From: Roseivivax halodurans JCM 10272
GTDB taxonomy: Bacteria; Pseudomonadota; Alphaproteobacteria; Rhodobacterales; Rhodobacteraceae
Length of the DNA: 64,000 bases
Reading direction: 5' to 3'
Assembly: GCF_000521785.1 (NCBI RefSeq)
Contig: NZ_JALZ01000004.1
Location: 1 to 64,000, forward strand
Positions 35,593 to 45,285 of the stretch are shown piece after piece. A model generated the notes under the pieces. The model had not been told where the DNA came from. It saw only the letters and a list, made by a program, of their open reading frames with translations, and did not search any database. Every line of letters begins with the position of its first letter. The first letter of the stretch is position 1. Made by a program: the position numbers and the translations under genes.

Positions 35593-37797
35593 TCAGCCTC
35601 CGGCGACCTCGCGCAGAAACGCGCCAAGCGCGCTCCGGTCGATGGGTTTCAGCAGCCGCGGCAGACCCAGATCCCCGCAACGCCGCCGAACATTGTCCGA
35701 GCGGTCCGCCGTCACGATCGCCGCGGGCACGGGGCCCCATCTATCTCGAAGGGTGCAGGCAAGCTCGAGCCCGGTCGCTCCCGTCCCGATCTGCTGGTCG
35801 AGGACGGCGGCATCGGGGACGAGCGCCAGATCGTCGAGGAGCGCGAAGGCGCCTTCGGCATCCTCCGCTTCGATCACGCTGGCGCCCCAGCTCTCCATCA
35901 GCAGCGTCAGCGCCCGGCGGAGCGAGGGGTCGTTCTCGACGAGCAGCACGACGATGCCCGCCTGACCGAGCCGCACCGGACCCGCGAGGCCGCTCGAACG
36001 TCGTCCGTCAGGGGCGGTGCCGACGCCGGCAACCGGCACGGTGACCATGAAGCAGGATCCTCGACCGGGCGCCGAGATCAGCCCGATCGGATGCCCGAGG
36101 CGGGCGCATGCGCGTTCCACGATGGCGAGCCCGAGGCCGAGGCCGTCGTTCCGGCTCGCCCGCGCGTCGAGCCTGCGGAACTCCTCGAAGATAGCGCTCT
36201 GGTCCTCTTCGGCGATGCCGGGCCCGGTATCGTGCACCTCGATCCGCGCGCCGAGACCTTTGCGCCTCACGCCCACCAGTACGCGGCCCTCGCCGGTGTA
36301 GCGCACGGCGTTGGAGATGAGGTTCTGGATCACCCGCCGCAGATAGGCAGGGTCGGTCTCGACGATCAGGCTCGAGTCGACGATCCGCAGGTCGAGGCCC
36401 TTTCGGGCGGCGAGCACCTCCATCTCGTCGCGCAGGGGACCGAGGATCTCGCGCAGCGCCACCGGGCGGATGTCGAAATGCAGCCGCTCGGAGTCGAGCT
36501 TCGAGATGTCCAGAAGCGCCTCGATCAGGCTTTCCGCGGACGACAGCGCGCTCTCTGCCTTCGCGAGGACGTCGCGGTCTCCGGGGCTGGCGAGGCGGCT
36601 GTGAAGCGAGTCCATGAAGAGCTTCGCGGCGGAGAGCGGCTGCAGCAGGTCGTGCGAGGCCGCTGCGACGAAGCGGGTCTTGGACGCGTTCGCACGCTCG
36701 GCGGCCGCAAGCGCGTCCTCGAGCTCGAGCGTCCGTTCCATCACCCGGCTTTCCAGGGCCTCGTTCATCTCCGCGAGGCGCTGCGCCGCCTCGCGCTCTT
36801 GCGTCACGTCGGTGACGGAGATCACGAAACCGCCGTCGGGCATGCCCTGGCCAAAGACGTCCAGCGTCTGCCCGCTGCTGCGGCGCACCTCGAAGCGGAT
36901 CGGCCCGCCAGCACCACAACAGGTGGCCCATTGCGCGAGCGACGCGCGCGAGGACGATCCGGTGAAGGTGAAATCCGCCGACAGGCGAGAGAGCAGCGTC
37001 TCGAAGCGTGAGCCGATCCGGAAGAGCCGCGCCGAGATGGCGAGAAGCGTGCTGACCTTCGCGTTCCAGCCGACGAGCCGACCCGCGCTGTCGAAGATCG
37101 CGACGCCCTGGTTGAGATGGTCGAGCGTCGCGCGGATCATGCGGGCCTGGCTGTCCTTCAGGCGCTCGCGTTCCAGTCGCTCCATCTGGACGATATCGGT
37201 CACGTCCGTCTGGACCACGACGGTGCCGTTGTTGCCGGTCCGATGCTCACTGACCTGCAGCCACCTCTGTCCGGTCAGCTCGACGTTGAACATCACGTGC
37301 CGGTCGTGGTGGCGGCGCATCCGTTCCACGACCCAGGCCTCGGGCGATTGATGGCCCGCGAGCGCCAGGGCCCGAGAGCGGCTGATCTGGCGAACGTAAC
37401 CCTCGAAGGGCAGGCCGGGCGAGAGGTCCGTCGCGGTATCGCGGAAATCCTGGCAAAAGCGCGCGTTGCACATCACCATGACGTCCGACGGATCGAAGAG
37501 GGCAAATCCCTCGCTCAGCGTGCCGATCGCGTCGGCGAGGTTGCGGCGCGCGGCCTCCGCATCCTCGGTGGCCTGGGCGAGCCGCGCATTCGATTCGTGC
37601 AAAAGATCGAGCGTATGCTCGAGATCGGAGGTCCTCTCCCGGACGCGCTGTTCGAGCAGGGCGGCACGTTCGAACTGGGCATAGGCGGCGCCGCTCTCGG
37701 CGGTCTGGTGTTCAACCCGCCGCATCAGCGATTCCGCGATCTTGGCGAGCTTCTCGTTCTGACGCTCCGGTGTATCCGCAGGGTCGATCAGAGACAT
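35593..37797 (-). CDS. Hybrid sensor kinase with PAS domains and receiver, NahK-like
   Basis: A 734-residue soluble hybrid kinase. An N-terminal coiled coil (about 1-80) leads to PAS-type regions (AIGTLSEGFALFDPSD; HLNQGVAIFDSAGRLVGW) and a third sensor block. The kinase core has SHDLLQPLSAAKLF with H382, NLISNAVRYT, DTGPGI and GLGLGLAI. A C-terminal receiver has its phosphorylation aspartate at D667 (VLDQQIG). This order matches NahK/ErcS'-type kinases. The gene lies four bases after a FIST protein gene and behind a LuxR-type regulator on the same strand, so the three form one signalling operon. Confidence 0.82.
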   Translation of the reverse strand: MSLIDPADTPERQNEKLAKIAESLMRRVEHQTAESGAAYAQFERAALLEQRVRERTSDLEHTLDLLHESNARLAQATEDAEAARRNLADAIGTLSEGFALFDPSDVMVMCNARFCQDFRDTATDLSPGLPFEGYVRQISRSRALALAGHQSPEAWVVERMRRHHDRHVMFNVELTGQRWLQVSEHRTGNNGTVVVQTDVTDIVQMERLERERLKDSQARMIRATLDHLNQGVAIFDSAGRLVGWNAKVSTLLAISARLFRIGSRFETLLSRLSADFTFTGSSSRASLAQWATCCGAGGPIRFEVRRSSGQTLDVFGQGMPDGGFVISVTDVTQEREAAQRLAEMNEALESRVMERTLELEDALAAAERANASKTRFVAAASHDLLQPLSAAKLFMDSLHSRLASPGDRDVLAKAESALSSAESLIEALLDISKLDSERLHFDIRPVALREILGPLRDEMEVLAARKGLDLRIVDSSLIVETDPAYLRRVIQNLISNAVRYTGEGRVLVGVRRKGLGARIEVHDTGPGIAEEDQSAIFEEFRRLDARASRNDGLGLGLAIVERACARLGHPIGLISAPGRGSCFMVTVPVAGVGTAPDGRRSSGLAGPVRLGQAGIVVLLVENDPSLRRALTLLMESWGASVIEAEDAEGAFALLDDLALVPDAAVLDQQIGTGATGLELACTLRDRWGPVPAAIVTADRSDNVRRRCGDLGLPRLLKPIDRSALGAFLREVAGG

Positions 37798-37801
37798 GGG
37801 A

Positions 37802-39022
37802 TCATCTGCCCGGCGGGTAGATCGCGACCCCGGTCAGGGTCTGGTTCACGTGCAACCCGCCGAACTGCTCGCCATAGGTCGAGAACCCGATGACACGGTG
37901 CCGACCGAGGATCTCCGAGATCGCGCGGGTCTGCTGGCCCTGACGTGCCTCGATCCGTCGCAGGATGCAGTCGCAGCCGAGGATCTGCGCAGCGCCGTCA
38001 GGGGACAGCAGCGCGAGGTTGCGGTCGAGATGCGCGGCCATGTCCTCGTGATCCGCGAGGGTGAGGACCATTCCCTCGTTGATGGCCGAGAAGAAGACGA
38101 GCTCGCCGTCCTCGGTCACGCGCTGGATCGCCCGGACGTGGTGAGTGTCGCCGAGCCGGACGACCACGGGATGCGCGGCGAAGGTGAAGGGGTCGAGCTG
38201 ATTGGGGTCCTTGCCGAGAAGGCGCGCGAATTCCTTTGCCGCGGGTTCGGCGTTGATCTCGCGCACGAGACGGCGTTCGGGATCGGCCGCGGTGACGACC
38301 ATGCGCGTTTCCGTCGGCGCCAGATGGTCGAGGGAGAAGACGCGCACCGTGCAGCGCGAGCGAACGAGGGCCATGAGGGCTGCGTTGGTCAGGACCTCGC
38401 CATTGCGAGCGAGCCTTGTCTCGCGGAAGCGCGTGCCATCGCCGGCCGAGCCGCCGAAGAGCGGCATCGCGCCCAACCCCCGAGACAGCATCGCGGTAAG
38501 GTGCTCCTCGCGCATCGAGAGCCCGTCGACGAGCAGGAAGGCGAACTCGGTATCCATGCCTTGCGCCGCGGGCCGGTGACCGAGCGCGATCCGGTGCTGT
38601 ATCAGCGCGTCCGTGACGTGCTCATCCGAGACGCCGTCGAGCGGAGCGATGGCGTAGCTGCTGACTTCGAAATGCGCGGACGGGAAGGCGACAGCGACGA
38701 TCTGATCGTCCTCGTAGCCGGCGCGCCCGATCTCTCCTGCCGTGGTGCAGGCCAGCACCTCCGCGGGGCCGAACATCACCGCTGCATCCCGCGCCACGTC
38801 CTCGAAATCGGCGGAAGGCGAGACGAAGAGGCATACGAGCGCGAACGGTCCGTCGCCGAGCTCGGTCCGGATCGCCGTGACGGGCGATGCGTCATGCGCG
38901 GGGGCCTGAGCGGTTCGAAGGACCTTCGTCGCGGCGACAGGCTCCGGAAGGACGCTTGGATGCGCTCCGTCCACGTGTTTGCCTCCCCTCCCAGTGACAG
39001 GAGGCAAGATTAGGCGCGTCAT
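37802..39022 (-). CDS. FIST-domain sensor protein, NosP-like
   Basis: A 406-residue protein made of FIST N and FIST C domains. Visible signatures are ACTTAGEIGRAGYEDDQIVA and FGGSAGDGTRFRETRLARNG in the N domain, and HPVVVRLGDTHHVRAIQRV, ILGCDCILRR and VIGFSTYGEQFGGLHVNQT in the C domain. Some FIST proteins (NosP) bind haem and sense nitric oxide, and they are encoded with a NahK-like kinase as here. Haem binding by this protein is inferred from that linkage. Its start overlaps the stop of the response regulator gene (ATGA at 39019-39022). Confidence 0.82.
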   Translation of the reverse strand: MTRLILPPVTGRGGKHVDGAHPSVLPEPVAATKVLRTAQAPAHDASPVTAIRTELGDGPFALVCLFVSPSADFEDVARDAAVMFGPAEVLACTTAGEIGRAGYEDDQIVAVAFPSAHFEVSSYAIAPLDGVSDEHVTDALIQHRIALGHRPAAQGMDTEFAFLLVDGLSMREEHLTAMLSRGLGAMPLFGGSAGDGTRFRETRLARNGEVLTNAALMALVRSRCTVRVFSLDHLAPTETRMVVTAADPERRLVREINAEPAAKEFARLLGKDPNQLDPFTFAAHPVVVRLGDTHHVRAIQRVTEDGELVFFSAINEGMVLTLADHEDMAAHLDRNLALLSPDGAAQILGCDCILRRIEARQGQQTRAISEILGRHRVIGFSTYGEQFGGLHVNQTLTGVAIYPPGR

Positions 39023-39702
39023 TCCTCGCTTGGCAAGACCCGCGCAAAGCTGGCGTCCTGCGCGATCAGCACCGCCTGCGTCCGGCTCTGCACCCCGAGC
39101 TTGCGCATGATCGCCGTGACGTGGGCCTTCACGGTCGTTTCCGCGATCGAGAGCTCGTAGGCGATCTGCTTGTTGAGCTTGCCCTCGCAGATCAGAGACA
39201 GGATCCGGGCCTGCTGGTTCGTGAGCGTGCCGAGCCGGGCGAGGGTGTCTGTCGCGGCGCTTTCGCCCTCCGGGTCGATATAGCTCTCGGGAACGAACTT
39301 GTGACCGGCGGTCACCGTCTCGAAGGCGCGTCGGAAGACCCCGCGTTGGGAGTGCTTCGGAACGAACCCGTTGGCGCCTGCCTTGAGCGCATGGCAGATC
39401 ATCCGGTTGTCCGCCATGGAGGACGCCACGAGGATGATCGCCTTCGGCGCGGCCGTGCGGAGACGGACCAGACCACCGAGCCCGTTCACGTCCGGCAGGT
39501 GCAGGTCGAGCACGATGAAATCGACGGGCGCGGCCTCGAGAAGGTCGAGCGCGGTTTCGAGCGAGCCCGCGGTCTCGATCCGCGAGAACTCCGCGATGGA
39601 GGCGAGCGTCAGAGAGAGCGCATCGCAGAAGAGGGGGTGATCGTCGACGACCAGTGCCGTGGTCGGCGGCGAGGGTTGAAACGTTGCGGCGGCTGTGGAC
39701 AT
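39019..39702 (-). CDS. LuxR/NarL-type response regulator
   Basis: A 227-residue regulator. The receiver domain begins TALVVDDHPLFCDAL and has its phosphorylation site at D66 (IVLDLHLPD). The C-terminal HTH is LTNQQARILSLICEGKLNKQ followed by IAETTVKAHVTAIMRKLGV. ACAGG precedes the ATG at 39702; the ORF extends further upstream without support. As first gene of the FIST-kinase operon it is the likely output regulator. Confidence 0.85.
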   Translation of the reverse strand: MSTAAATFQPSPPTTALVVDDHPLFCDALSLTLASIAEFSRIETAGSLETALDLLEAAPVDFIVLDLHLPDVNGLGGLVRLRTAAPKAIILVASSMADNRMICHALKAGANGFVPKHSQRGVFRRAFETVTAGHKFVPESYIDPEGESAATDTLARLGTLTNQQARILSLICEGKLNKQIAYELSIAETTVKAHVTAIMRKLGVQSRTQAVLIAQDASFARVLPSEE

Positions 39703-39798
39703 GACCTGTCTTTCGGGTGCGGGCGCGGGAATGCGGTCTGGCCTGCAGCCTACCCGCACTCGCGCGCCCGCGTCACCTGCCGAAAGGTCTGAAGCCTC

Positions 39799-41097
39799 CT
39801 AACGCTCGGGCAGGAGGCCCCGCGGCGAGAACCGCAACACGAGCAGCAGCACCACGCCCATCGTCAGGAGGCGCATGTGCTGGACGCTGTCGAGGAGATG
39901 CGCCTTGAGCCAGCCCTCGCCCATGCCTGCGGTGATGAAGCCCATCAGCGCCTGTCCGATCGGTTCGACCTGCACCCAGAGGAACCAGATCAGGAAACCG
40001 CCGAGCACCGCGCCGTAATTGTTGCCGGACCCGCCGACGATCACCATCACCCAGATGAGGAACGTATAGCGCAGCGGCTGGTAGGATTGCGGCGTCAGTT
40101 GGCCGTCGAGCGTCGTCATCATCGCGCCGGCGATGCCGCAGAGGGCGGAGCCGAGGATGAAGACCTGCAGGTGGCGCCGCGTGACGTCCTTGCCCATGGC
40201 CCGCGCCGCCGTCTCGTTGTCGCGGATCGCGCGCATCATCCGGCCCCACGGCGACTTGAGCGCCAGCTGGGCGAGGATCAATAGGACCACGAGCACCGCC
40301 GCGAAGAGGAGCGCGTAGCCCGCCTTGACGTAGAGCGTCGAAGCCGTGGTCGGATCGAGGCCCCAGCCCGCGGCGCTTTCGACGAAGCCGGGATCGCGCT
40401 GCAGGTCCACCTCGTTCGGAACGGGGCGGGGCAGGCCGATCACGTTCTTCACGCCGCGCGCCAGCCAGTCCTCGTTCTTGAGGATGGCGATGATGATCTC
40501 GGCGATGCCGAGCGTCGCGATGGCAAGGTAGTCCGAGCGCAGCCCGAGCGCCGTCTTGCCGATGATCCAGGCCGCGCCGGCGGCGAGCAGTCCGCCGACG
40601 GGCCAGGCCAGCAGGACCGGAAGCCCCAGCCCGCCCAGATATCCGGTGGAGGCGGCGTTCACGCTCTCCACCGCGTCCACCGCCGGCGACAGCACCATGC
40701 GGTAGAGGATGAATCCGACGACGAGGATGCCCGCGACCGCCCAGCCGCGCACCTTCTTCGAGAGCGTCTTCCACGCCACGATCGCCGCAGCGATGGCTCC
40801 GACGCCGAGGATGAGCCCCGCGACGATGCGCGCGCCCCCCGCCGACCAGGCTTCGGGAACAGGGGGCATCGACACCAGCACGACCGACAGCCCGCCGAGC
40901 GCGACGAAGCCCATCACGCCGACGTTGAATAGGCCGGCAAATCCCCATTGCAGGTTGACCCCGAGCGACATCACCGCCGAGACGAGGCCCATGTTGAGGA
41001 TCAGGAGCGCAGAGTTCCAGCTCTGCACGAAGCCGGTGCCGACGATCAGAACCGCGACGAGCGCGAGCATCGCGACGGGGCGCAGGTAATTGCTCAT
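39799..41097 (-). CDS. livM: Branched-chain amino acid ABC transporter permease LivM
   Basis: A 432-residue permease with about ten membrane segments and the EAA-like stretch DNETAARAMGKDVTRRHLQVF of LivM proteins. The N-terminal region (LRPVAMLALVAVLIVGTGF) and the glycine-rich NLQWGFAGLFNVGVMGFVALGG are typical. It is somewhat longer than E. coli LivM's core because of an extra hydrophobic insertion near residues 85-150. Its start overlaps the livH stop (ATGA). It forms the membrane channel with LivH. Confidence 0.9.
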   Translation of the reverse strand: MSNYLRPVAMLALVAVLIVGTGFVQSWNSALLILNMGLVSAVMSLGVNLQWGFAGLFNVGVMGFVALGGLSVVLVSMPPVPEAWSAGGARIVAGLILGVGAIAAAIVAWKTLSKKVRGWAVAGILVVGFILYRMVLSPAVDAVESVNAASTGYLGGLGLPVLLAWPVGGLLAAGAAWIIGKTALGLRSDYLAIATLGIAEIIIAILKNEDWLARGVKNVIGLPRPVPNEVDLQRDPGFVESAAGWGLDPTTASTLYVKAGYALLFAAVLVVLLILAQLALKSPWGRMMRAIRDNETAARAMGKDVTRRHLQVFILGSALCGIAGAMMTTLDGQLTPQSYQPLRYTFLIWVMVIVGGSGNNYGAVLGGFLIWFLWVQVEPIGQALMGFITAGMGEGWLKAHLLDSVQHMRLLTMGVVLLLVLRFSPRGLLPER

Positions 41098-42104
41098 ACC
41101 GATTTCCCCCTGAAGAGACCCGTGGGCCGGAAGAGCAGCACCACGACGAGGATCATGAAGCTCACCGCGAACTTGTAGTCGGTGGCGAGCAGCTGGACGA
41201 GGCCGTCGGGCGCGAGGCTCTCCGGCAGCAGGTAGGTCAGCACCTTCTTCCAGGCATAGGTGATCCCGACCTCGGAGAATGCGATGACGAAGCCGCCCGC
41301 GATGGCGCCGACCGGCGAGCCGAGGCCGCCGACGATGGCGGCGGCGAAGATCGGTAGCAGGAGCTGGAAATAGGTGAAGGGCATGAAGCTCTTGTCGAGC
41401 CCGTAGAGCACGCCGGCGATGGTCGCGAGCGCCGCCACGATGAGCCAGGTCACGCGCACGACCTTCTCGGGGTCGATGCCCGAGAGGAGCGCGAGGTCCT
41501 CATTGTCCGAATAGGCCCGCATCGACTTGCCTGTCCGGGTGCGGTTGAGGAACCAGAAGAGCGCGATCACGACGATCACCGCCGTCACCAGCGTGATCCC
41601 TTGGGTCCAGCGGATGACGAGCGGCTCGGCAAGGCCCGTCCACTCGCGGAACTGGCGCGCATTCATCAGGAAGCGCTCGCCGTCGGCGAAGCTCTGGGTG
41701 TCGGGCCCGATGATGAAGCGGGTGATGCCGTTATAGACGAACATCACGCCCATCGAGACGATCACGAGGATCACCGGCACCGCCTTCTGGGCGCGGTAGA
41801 ACCGGTAGACGACGCGGTCCGTGGCGAGCAGTAGCGCCGCGCAGCCGAGGATGCCGAAGGGGATCGCGAGCAGGGCGGTCGGCAGCGGCCCGAGCGAGAC
41901 GCCCATGCTTTGCAGGCCCCACGTCACGAGGATCGCCACCATCGTGCCGAAGGCCATCGTGTCGCCGTGGGCGAAGTTGGAAAACCGCAGGATGCCGTAG
42001 ACCAGCGTCACCCCGAGCGCGCCGAGCGCCAGCTGGCTGCCATAGGCGATTGCCGGGATCAGCACAAAATTCGTCAGCGCCACCAGGGCGTTCAGCAGGT
42101 CCAT
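41094..42104 (-). CDS. livH: Branched-chain amino acid ABC transporter permease LivH
   Basis: A 336-residue permease with eight or so membrane segments and the family stretch LGALGVTLVYGILRFSNFAHGD near the N terminus. SDNEDLALLSGIDPEKV is the EAA-type loop that contacts the ATPases. The start at 42104 (MDLLNALVALTNFVL) is chosen because the upstream part of the open frame is arginine/serine-rich and lies in the livF-livH gap. Operon order on this strand is livK, livG, livF, livH, livM. Confidence 0.9.
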   Translation of the reverse strand: MDLLNALVALTNFVLIPAIAYGSQLALGALGVTLVYGILRFSNFAHGDTMAFGTMVAILVTWGLQSMGVSLGPLPTALLAIPFGILGCAALLLATDRVVYRFYRAQKAVPVILVIVSMGVMFVYNGITRFIIGPDTQSFADGERFLMNARQFREWTGLAEPLVIRWTQGITLVTAVIVVIALFWFLNRTRTGKSMRAYSDNEDLALLSGIDPEKVVRVTWLIVAALATIAGVLYGLDKSFMPFTYFQLLLPIFAAAIVGGLGSPVGAIAGGFVIAFSEVGITYAWKKVLTYLLPESLAPDGLVQLLATDYKFAVSFMILVVVLLFRPTGLFRGKSV

Positions 42105-42159
42105 GTGGCGTCCGCCGCTTCTGCGCGGCCCTCTTTTTCTTGGCGTGTCATGGCGGCCC

Positions 42160-42981
42160 TCATCCCCCGAGGAAGCTCTGGCGCACTTCGGGATCGGCGA
42201 GGAGCTCCTTGCCGGTGCCGGTATGCGCGTTGCGGCCCTGGACGAGGACGTATCCCTTGTCGGCGATCTCGAGCGCCTGGCGGGCATTCTGCTCGACCAT
42301 AAGGATAGGGATGCCGGTGCGGGCGACCTCGATGATCCGGTCGAAAAGCTCGTCCATCACGATGGGCGACACACCCGCGGTGGGCTCGTCGAGCATCAGC
42401 ACCTTGGGCTTGGTCATCAGCGCGCGGCCCACCGCGACCTGCTGGCGCTGACCGCCCGAGAGCTCGCCCGCAGGCTGCCGGCGCTTTTCCTTCAGGATCG
42501 GGAAGAGGTCGTAAACCTGCGCCATCGTTCCGGAAATGTCGTCTTCGCGGATGAAGGCGCCCATCTCGAGGTTCTCCTCCACGCTCATCGAGGTGAAGAT
42601 GTTCGAGGTCTGCGGAACGAAGCCCATGCCCTTCTTCACCCGGTCCTGCGGCGAGAGGCGCGAGATGTCCTCGCCGTCGAGCCGCACCGCGCCCTCGCGC
42701 AGGTCGAGCATGCCGAAGACCGCCTTCATGGCCGTGGACTTGCCGGCGCCGTTCGGGCCGACGATGACCGCGATCTCGCCGCGCTCGACCGCGATGGTGC
42801 AGGAATGGAGGATGTCAGCGCCGCGTCCGTAGCCGCCGGTCATGGCATCGCCGATGAGGAAGGGGCCGCCGGGGGCGGGCTTTGCCGTGCCGTGGTAGCC
42901 CGGCAGGGGCGAGCCTTGGCCGGCGGGGTTGGTGATCGAGCGGTCGCGGTTGCCGCGGTCGTCGTGCAGCGGATCGCTCAT
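42160..42981 (-). CDS. livF: Branched-chain amino acid ABC transporter ATPase LivF
   Basis: A 273-residue ATPase. Walker A is GPNGAGKST at residues 75-83, the signature is LSGGQRQQVAVGRALM, and Walker B is VLMLDEPTAGVSP. Compared with usual LivF it has about 40 extra N-terminal residues, largely polar and glycine/proline-rich, before the domain starts. An AGGGG site precedes the ATG at 42981. It works with LivG to power uptake of leucine, isoleucine, valine or related substrates. Confidence 0.92.
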   Translation of the reverse strand: MSDPLHDDRGNRDRSITNPAGQGSPLPGYHGTAKPAPGGPFLIGDAMTGGYGRGADILHSCTIAVERGEIAVIVGPNGAGKSTAMKAVFGMLDLREGAVRLDGEDISRLSPQDRVKKGMGFVPQTSNIFTSMSVEENLEMGAFIREDDISGTMAQVYDLFPILKEKRRQPAGELSGGQRQQVAVGRALMTKPKVLMLDEPTAGVSPIVMDELFDRIIEVARTGIPILMVEQNARQALEIADKGYVLVQGRNAHTGTGKELLADPEVRQSFLGG

Positions 42982-43039
42982 GCCCAACCCCTTGCTTCTT
43001 CTTGGCAAAAATACTCGGAGAGGCGCGACGTGCGGACCA

Positions 43040-43816
43040 TCACGCGGTCTCCTTGTTCTTGAGACCGGTGCCGAGATAGGCCTCGATCACGCGCTCGTCG
43101 GCCTTGATCTCGTCGATCGTGCCGGTCGAGAGCACCTTGCCTTCGGCCATCACGATGACCGGATCGCAGAGTTTGCCGATGAAATCCATGTCGTGCTCGA
43201 TGACGCAGAAGGTGTAGCCGCGCTCTTCGTTGAGGCGGCGGATGGCGTCGCCGATCGTGTTGAGAAGGGTGCGGTTCACGCCGGCGCCGACCTCGTCGAG
43301 GAAGACGATCTTGGCGTCGACCATCATCGTGCGGCCGAGCTCGAGGAGCTTCTTCTGGCCGCCCGAGAGGTTGCCCGCGCGTTCGTCTTTGAGATGAGAA
43401 ATCGTCAGGAAGTCAAGGACTTCGTTGGCCTTCTTCAGGAGTTCCGCCTCCTGGTCGCGGATCGCGGAGCGGCGGAACCAGGCGTTCCAGAGGGTCTCGC
43501 CGGACTGGGCGCCGGGGACCATCATGAGGTTCTCGCGGCAGGTCATGGAGGAGAATTCGTGGGCGATCTGGAAGGTGCGCAGCAGGCCCTTGTGGAAGAG
43601 CTCGTGCGGCGCGAGGCCGGTGATGTCCTCGCCGTCCATCGTGACGGTCCCGGATGTGGGCGGAAGAGCGCCCGCTATGCAGTTGAAGAGCGTGGACTTT
43701 CCTGCGCCGTTCGGTCCCACGAGCCCGGTGATGGAGCCGGTGGCGATCTCGAGACTGGCGCCGTCCACGGCCCGGAAGCCGCCGAAATGGCGGTGGAGGT
43801 TGTCGACGCGGATCAC
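43040..43816 (-). CDS. livG: Branched-chain amino acid ABC transporter ATPase LivG
   Basis: A 258-residue ATPase. Walker A is GPNGAGKST at residues 34-42, the signature is LSGGQKKLLELGRTMM, and KIVFLDEVGAGVN occupies the Walker B site (valine where DEP is usual, a change seen in some LivG proteins). HDMDFI near the end is the H-loop. It follows livK after a 146-bp gap holding a hairpin, consistent with lower expression than the binding protein. Confidence 0.92.
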   Translation of the reverse strand: MIRVDNLHRHFGGFRAVDGASLEIATGSITGLVGPNGAGKSTLFNCIAGALPPTSGTVTMDGEDITGLAPHELFHKGLLRTFQIAHEFSSMTCRENLMMVPGAQSGETLWNAWFRRSAIRDQEAELLKKANEVLDFLTISHLKDERAGNLSGGQKKLLELGRTMMVDAKIVFLDEVGAGVNRTLLNTIGDAIRRLNEERGYTFCVIEHDMDFIGKLCDPVIVMAEGKVLSTGTIDEIKADERVIEAYLGTGLKNKETA

Positions 43817-43917
43817 GTTGTCATCCCTGGATCATGCCGCGCGGCTTCTTTGGCCACTGCGGTCCGTTCTTCTTGTTCTGCACGAAACGTACGAAATTGC
43901 CGCCGTTTTGTACGAAA

Positions 43918-43939
43918 CGGCCGCGCTTTTGCACGGCCG
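43918..43939 (-). promoter_or_regulatory. Stem-loop between livK and livG
   Basis: CGGCCGTGC and GCGCGGCCG (read on the minus strand) form a 9-bp stem with one G-U pair around an AAAA loop. It starts 24 bp after the livK stop. Such intercistronic hairpins often stabilise the upstream binding-protein mRNA; there is no T-run for termination. Confidence 0.5.
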
Positions 43940-43962
43940 TTCCGAAACTTTCAAGACTTAAC

Positions 43963-45159
43963 TCAACGGAACTCTACGGTCTCGAAGGTTCCGTCGGTGA
44001 TCGTGTAGTAGCGGTAGCTGCCCGCCGCCTCGCCGGGGCCGATCAGCTCGACGCCGGTCGCGCCGACATAATCGATCTCGCCGCCGTCGGCGAGGATCTG
44101 GAGACCCTTGCCGAGCTCGCCCGGAAGGATCTTCTCGCCCGGCTCGTTGGCGACGGTCATGATGTTCGCCGCGGCGGCCTCGGAGGTCGCCTCGCCGCCC
44201 GCCTGCATCGCGAGCGCAAGGAGCGCGGCCGCGTCGTAGCTCTCGCGGGTGTAGGAGCTGTCGGGGTCGAAATCGGCGGTGTCGTTCACGAGGGTCGAGA
44301 ACGCCTCGGCGCCTTCGCCCTGGGACCACGGCACGGCGCCGAAGGAGCCTTCGAGCACGTCGGAGAGGTCGTCCAGCATCTCCTGGCCGTACATGCCGTC
44401 GCCGAGCATGAAGGTCGAGAACGCGCCGGTGTCGGCGGCGGCCTGGATCATGCCCTTGCCGCCGGAATCGGCGTAGCCGAGCACGACGAGCGCATCGCCG
44501 CCCGCCGAGGCGAGAGCGCCGATCTCGGCGGAGTAGTCGGCCTTGTTGTCCTCGTGCGGGGAGGTCAGCGTCACCTCGCCGCCGGCTTCCTCGAAGGAGG
44601 CGACGAAGCTGTCCGCGAGGCCCTTGCCGTAATCGTTGTTGGTGTAGGTCACCGCGACCGAGCTGATGCCCTCGCTCTCGAGGATGCCCGCGAGCACTTC
44701 GCCCTGGCGGGCGTCGGACGGCGCGGTGCGGAAGAAGAGGCCGTCGTCCTCGGCGTTCGACAGACCGGGCGAGGTGGCGGAGGGCGAGATCATCGGCACG
44801 CCGTTCGGGACGGCGACGTTCGACAGGATCGCACCGGTGACGCCCGAGCAATCCGCGCCCACGATCGCGACGATGCCGTCGGTGGTGACGAGGCGCTCTG
44901 CGGCGGCGGTGGCCGCGGCGCTGTCGACGCAGGTGCTGTCGGCCTGGACCGGGGTCAGCGTCTGACCGTCGAGGAAGTTGCCGCTCTCGTTGATCTCGCT
45001 GAGCGCCAGTTCCGCCGATGCCCCCATGGCGGGCGTGATGCTTTCGATCGGACCGGTGAAGCCGAGGATGATCCCGATCTTCACCTCTTCATCGCTCTGC
45101 GCCATCGCGCCGCCTGCGGCCAGTGCCGCGGTCGCGGTGGCCATCATGAGCTTTTTCAT
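43963..45159 (-). CDS. livK: Branched-chain amino acid ABC transporter substrate-binding protein
   Basis: A 398-residue periplasmic binding protein. MKKLMMATATAALAAGGAMA is a signal peptide cleaved near residue 21, and the mature part opens EEVKIGIILGFTGPIES as in Leu/Ile/Val-binding proteins. SPSATSPGLSN and TYTNNDYGKGLADSF are ligand-pocket blocks of the type I fold. It is the first gene of the liv operon; the exact ligand (branched-chain amino acid, amide or other) cannot be told from sequence. Confidence 0.88.
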   Translation of the reverse strand: MKKLMMATATAALAAGGAMAQSDEEVKIGIILGFTGPIESITPAMGASAELALSEINESGNFLDGQTLTPVQADSTCVDSAAATAAAERLVTTDGIVAIVGADCSGVTGAILSNVAVPNGVPMISPSATSPGLSNAEDDGLFFRTAPSDARQGEVLAGILESEGISSVAVTYTNNDYGKGLADSFVASFEEAGGEVTLTSPHEDNKADYSAEIGALASAGGDALVVLGYADSGGKGMIQAAADTGAFSTFMLGDGMYGQEMLDDLSDVLEGSFGAVPWSQGEGAEAFSTLVNDTADFDPDSSYTRESYDAAALLALAMQAGGEATSEAAAANIMTVANEPGEKILPGELGKGLQILADGGEIDYVGATGVELIGPGEAAGSYRYYTITDGTFETVEFR

Positions 45160-45285
45160 ACTTAAGTCTCCCTGTGTGGACCATTGTCCTGCGCGGAGCC
45201 TAGAAGCGGGATATTGCCGAAGTAAAGAGGAAGTGAGGGCCGCCTGCGGCGCAGACCGGGCCCTCGACGCAAGGTAAGGCGCCGC

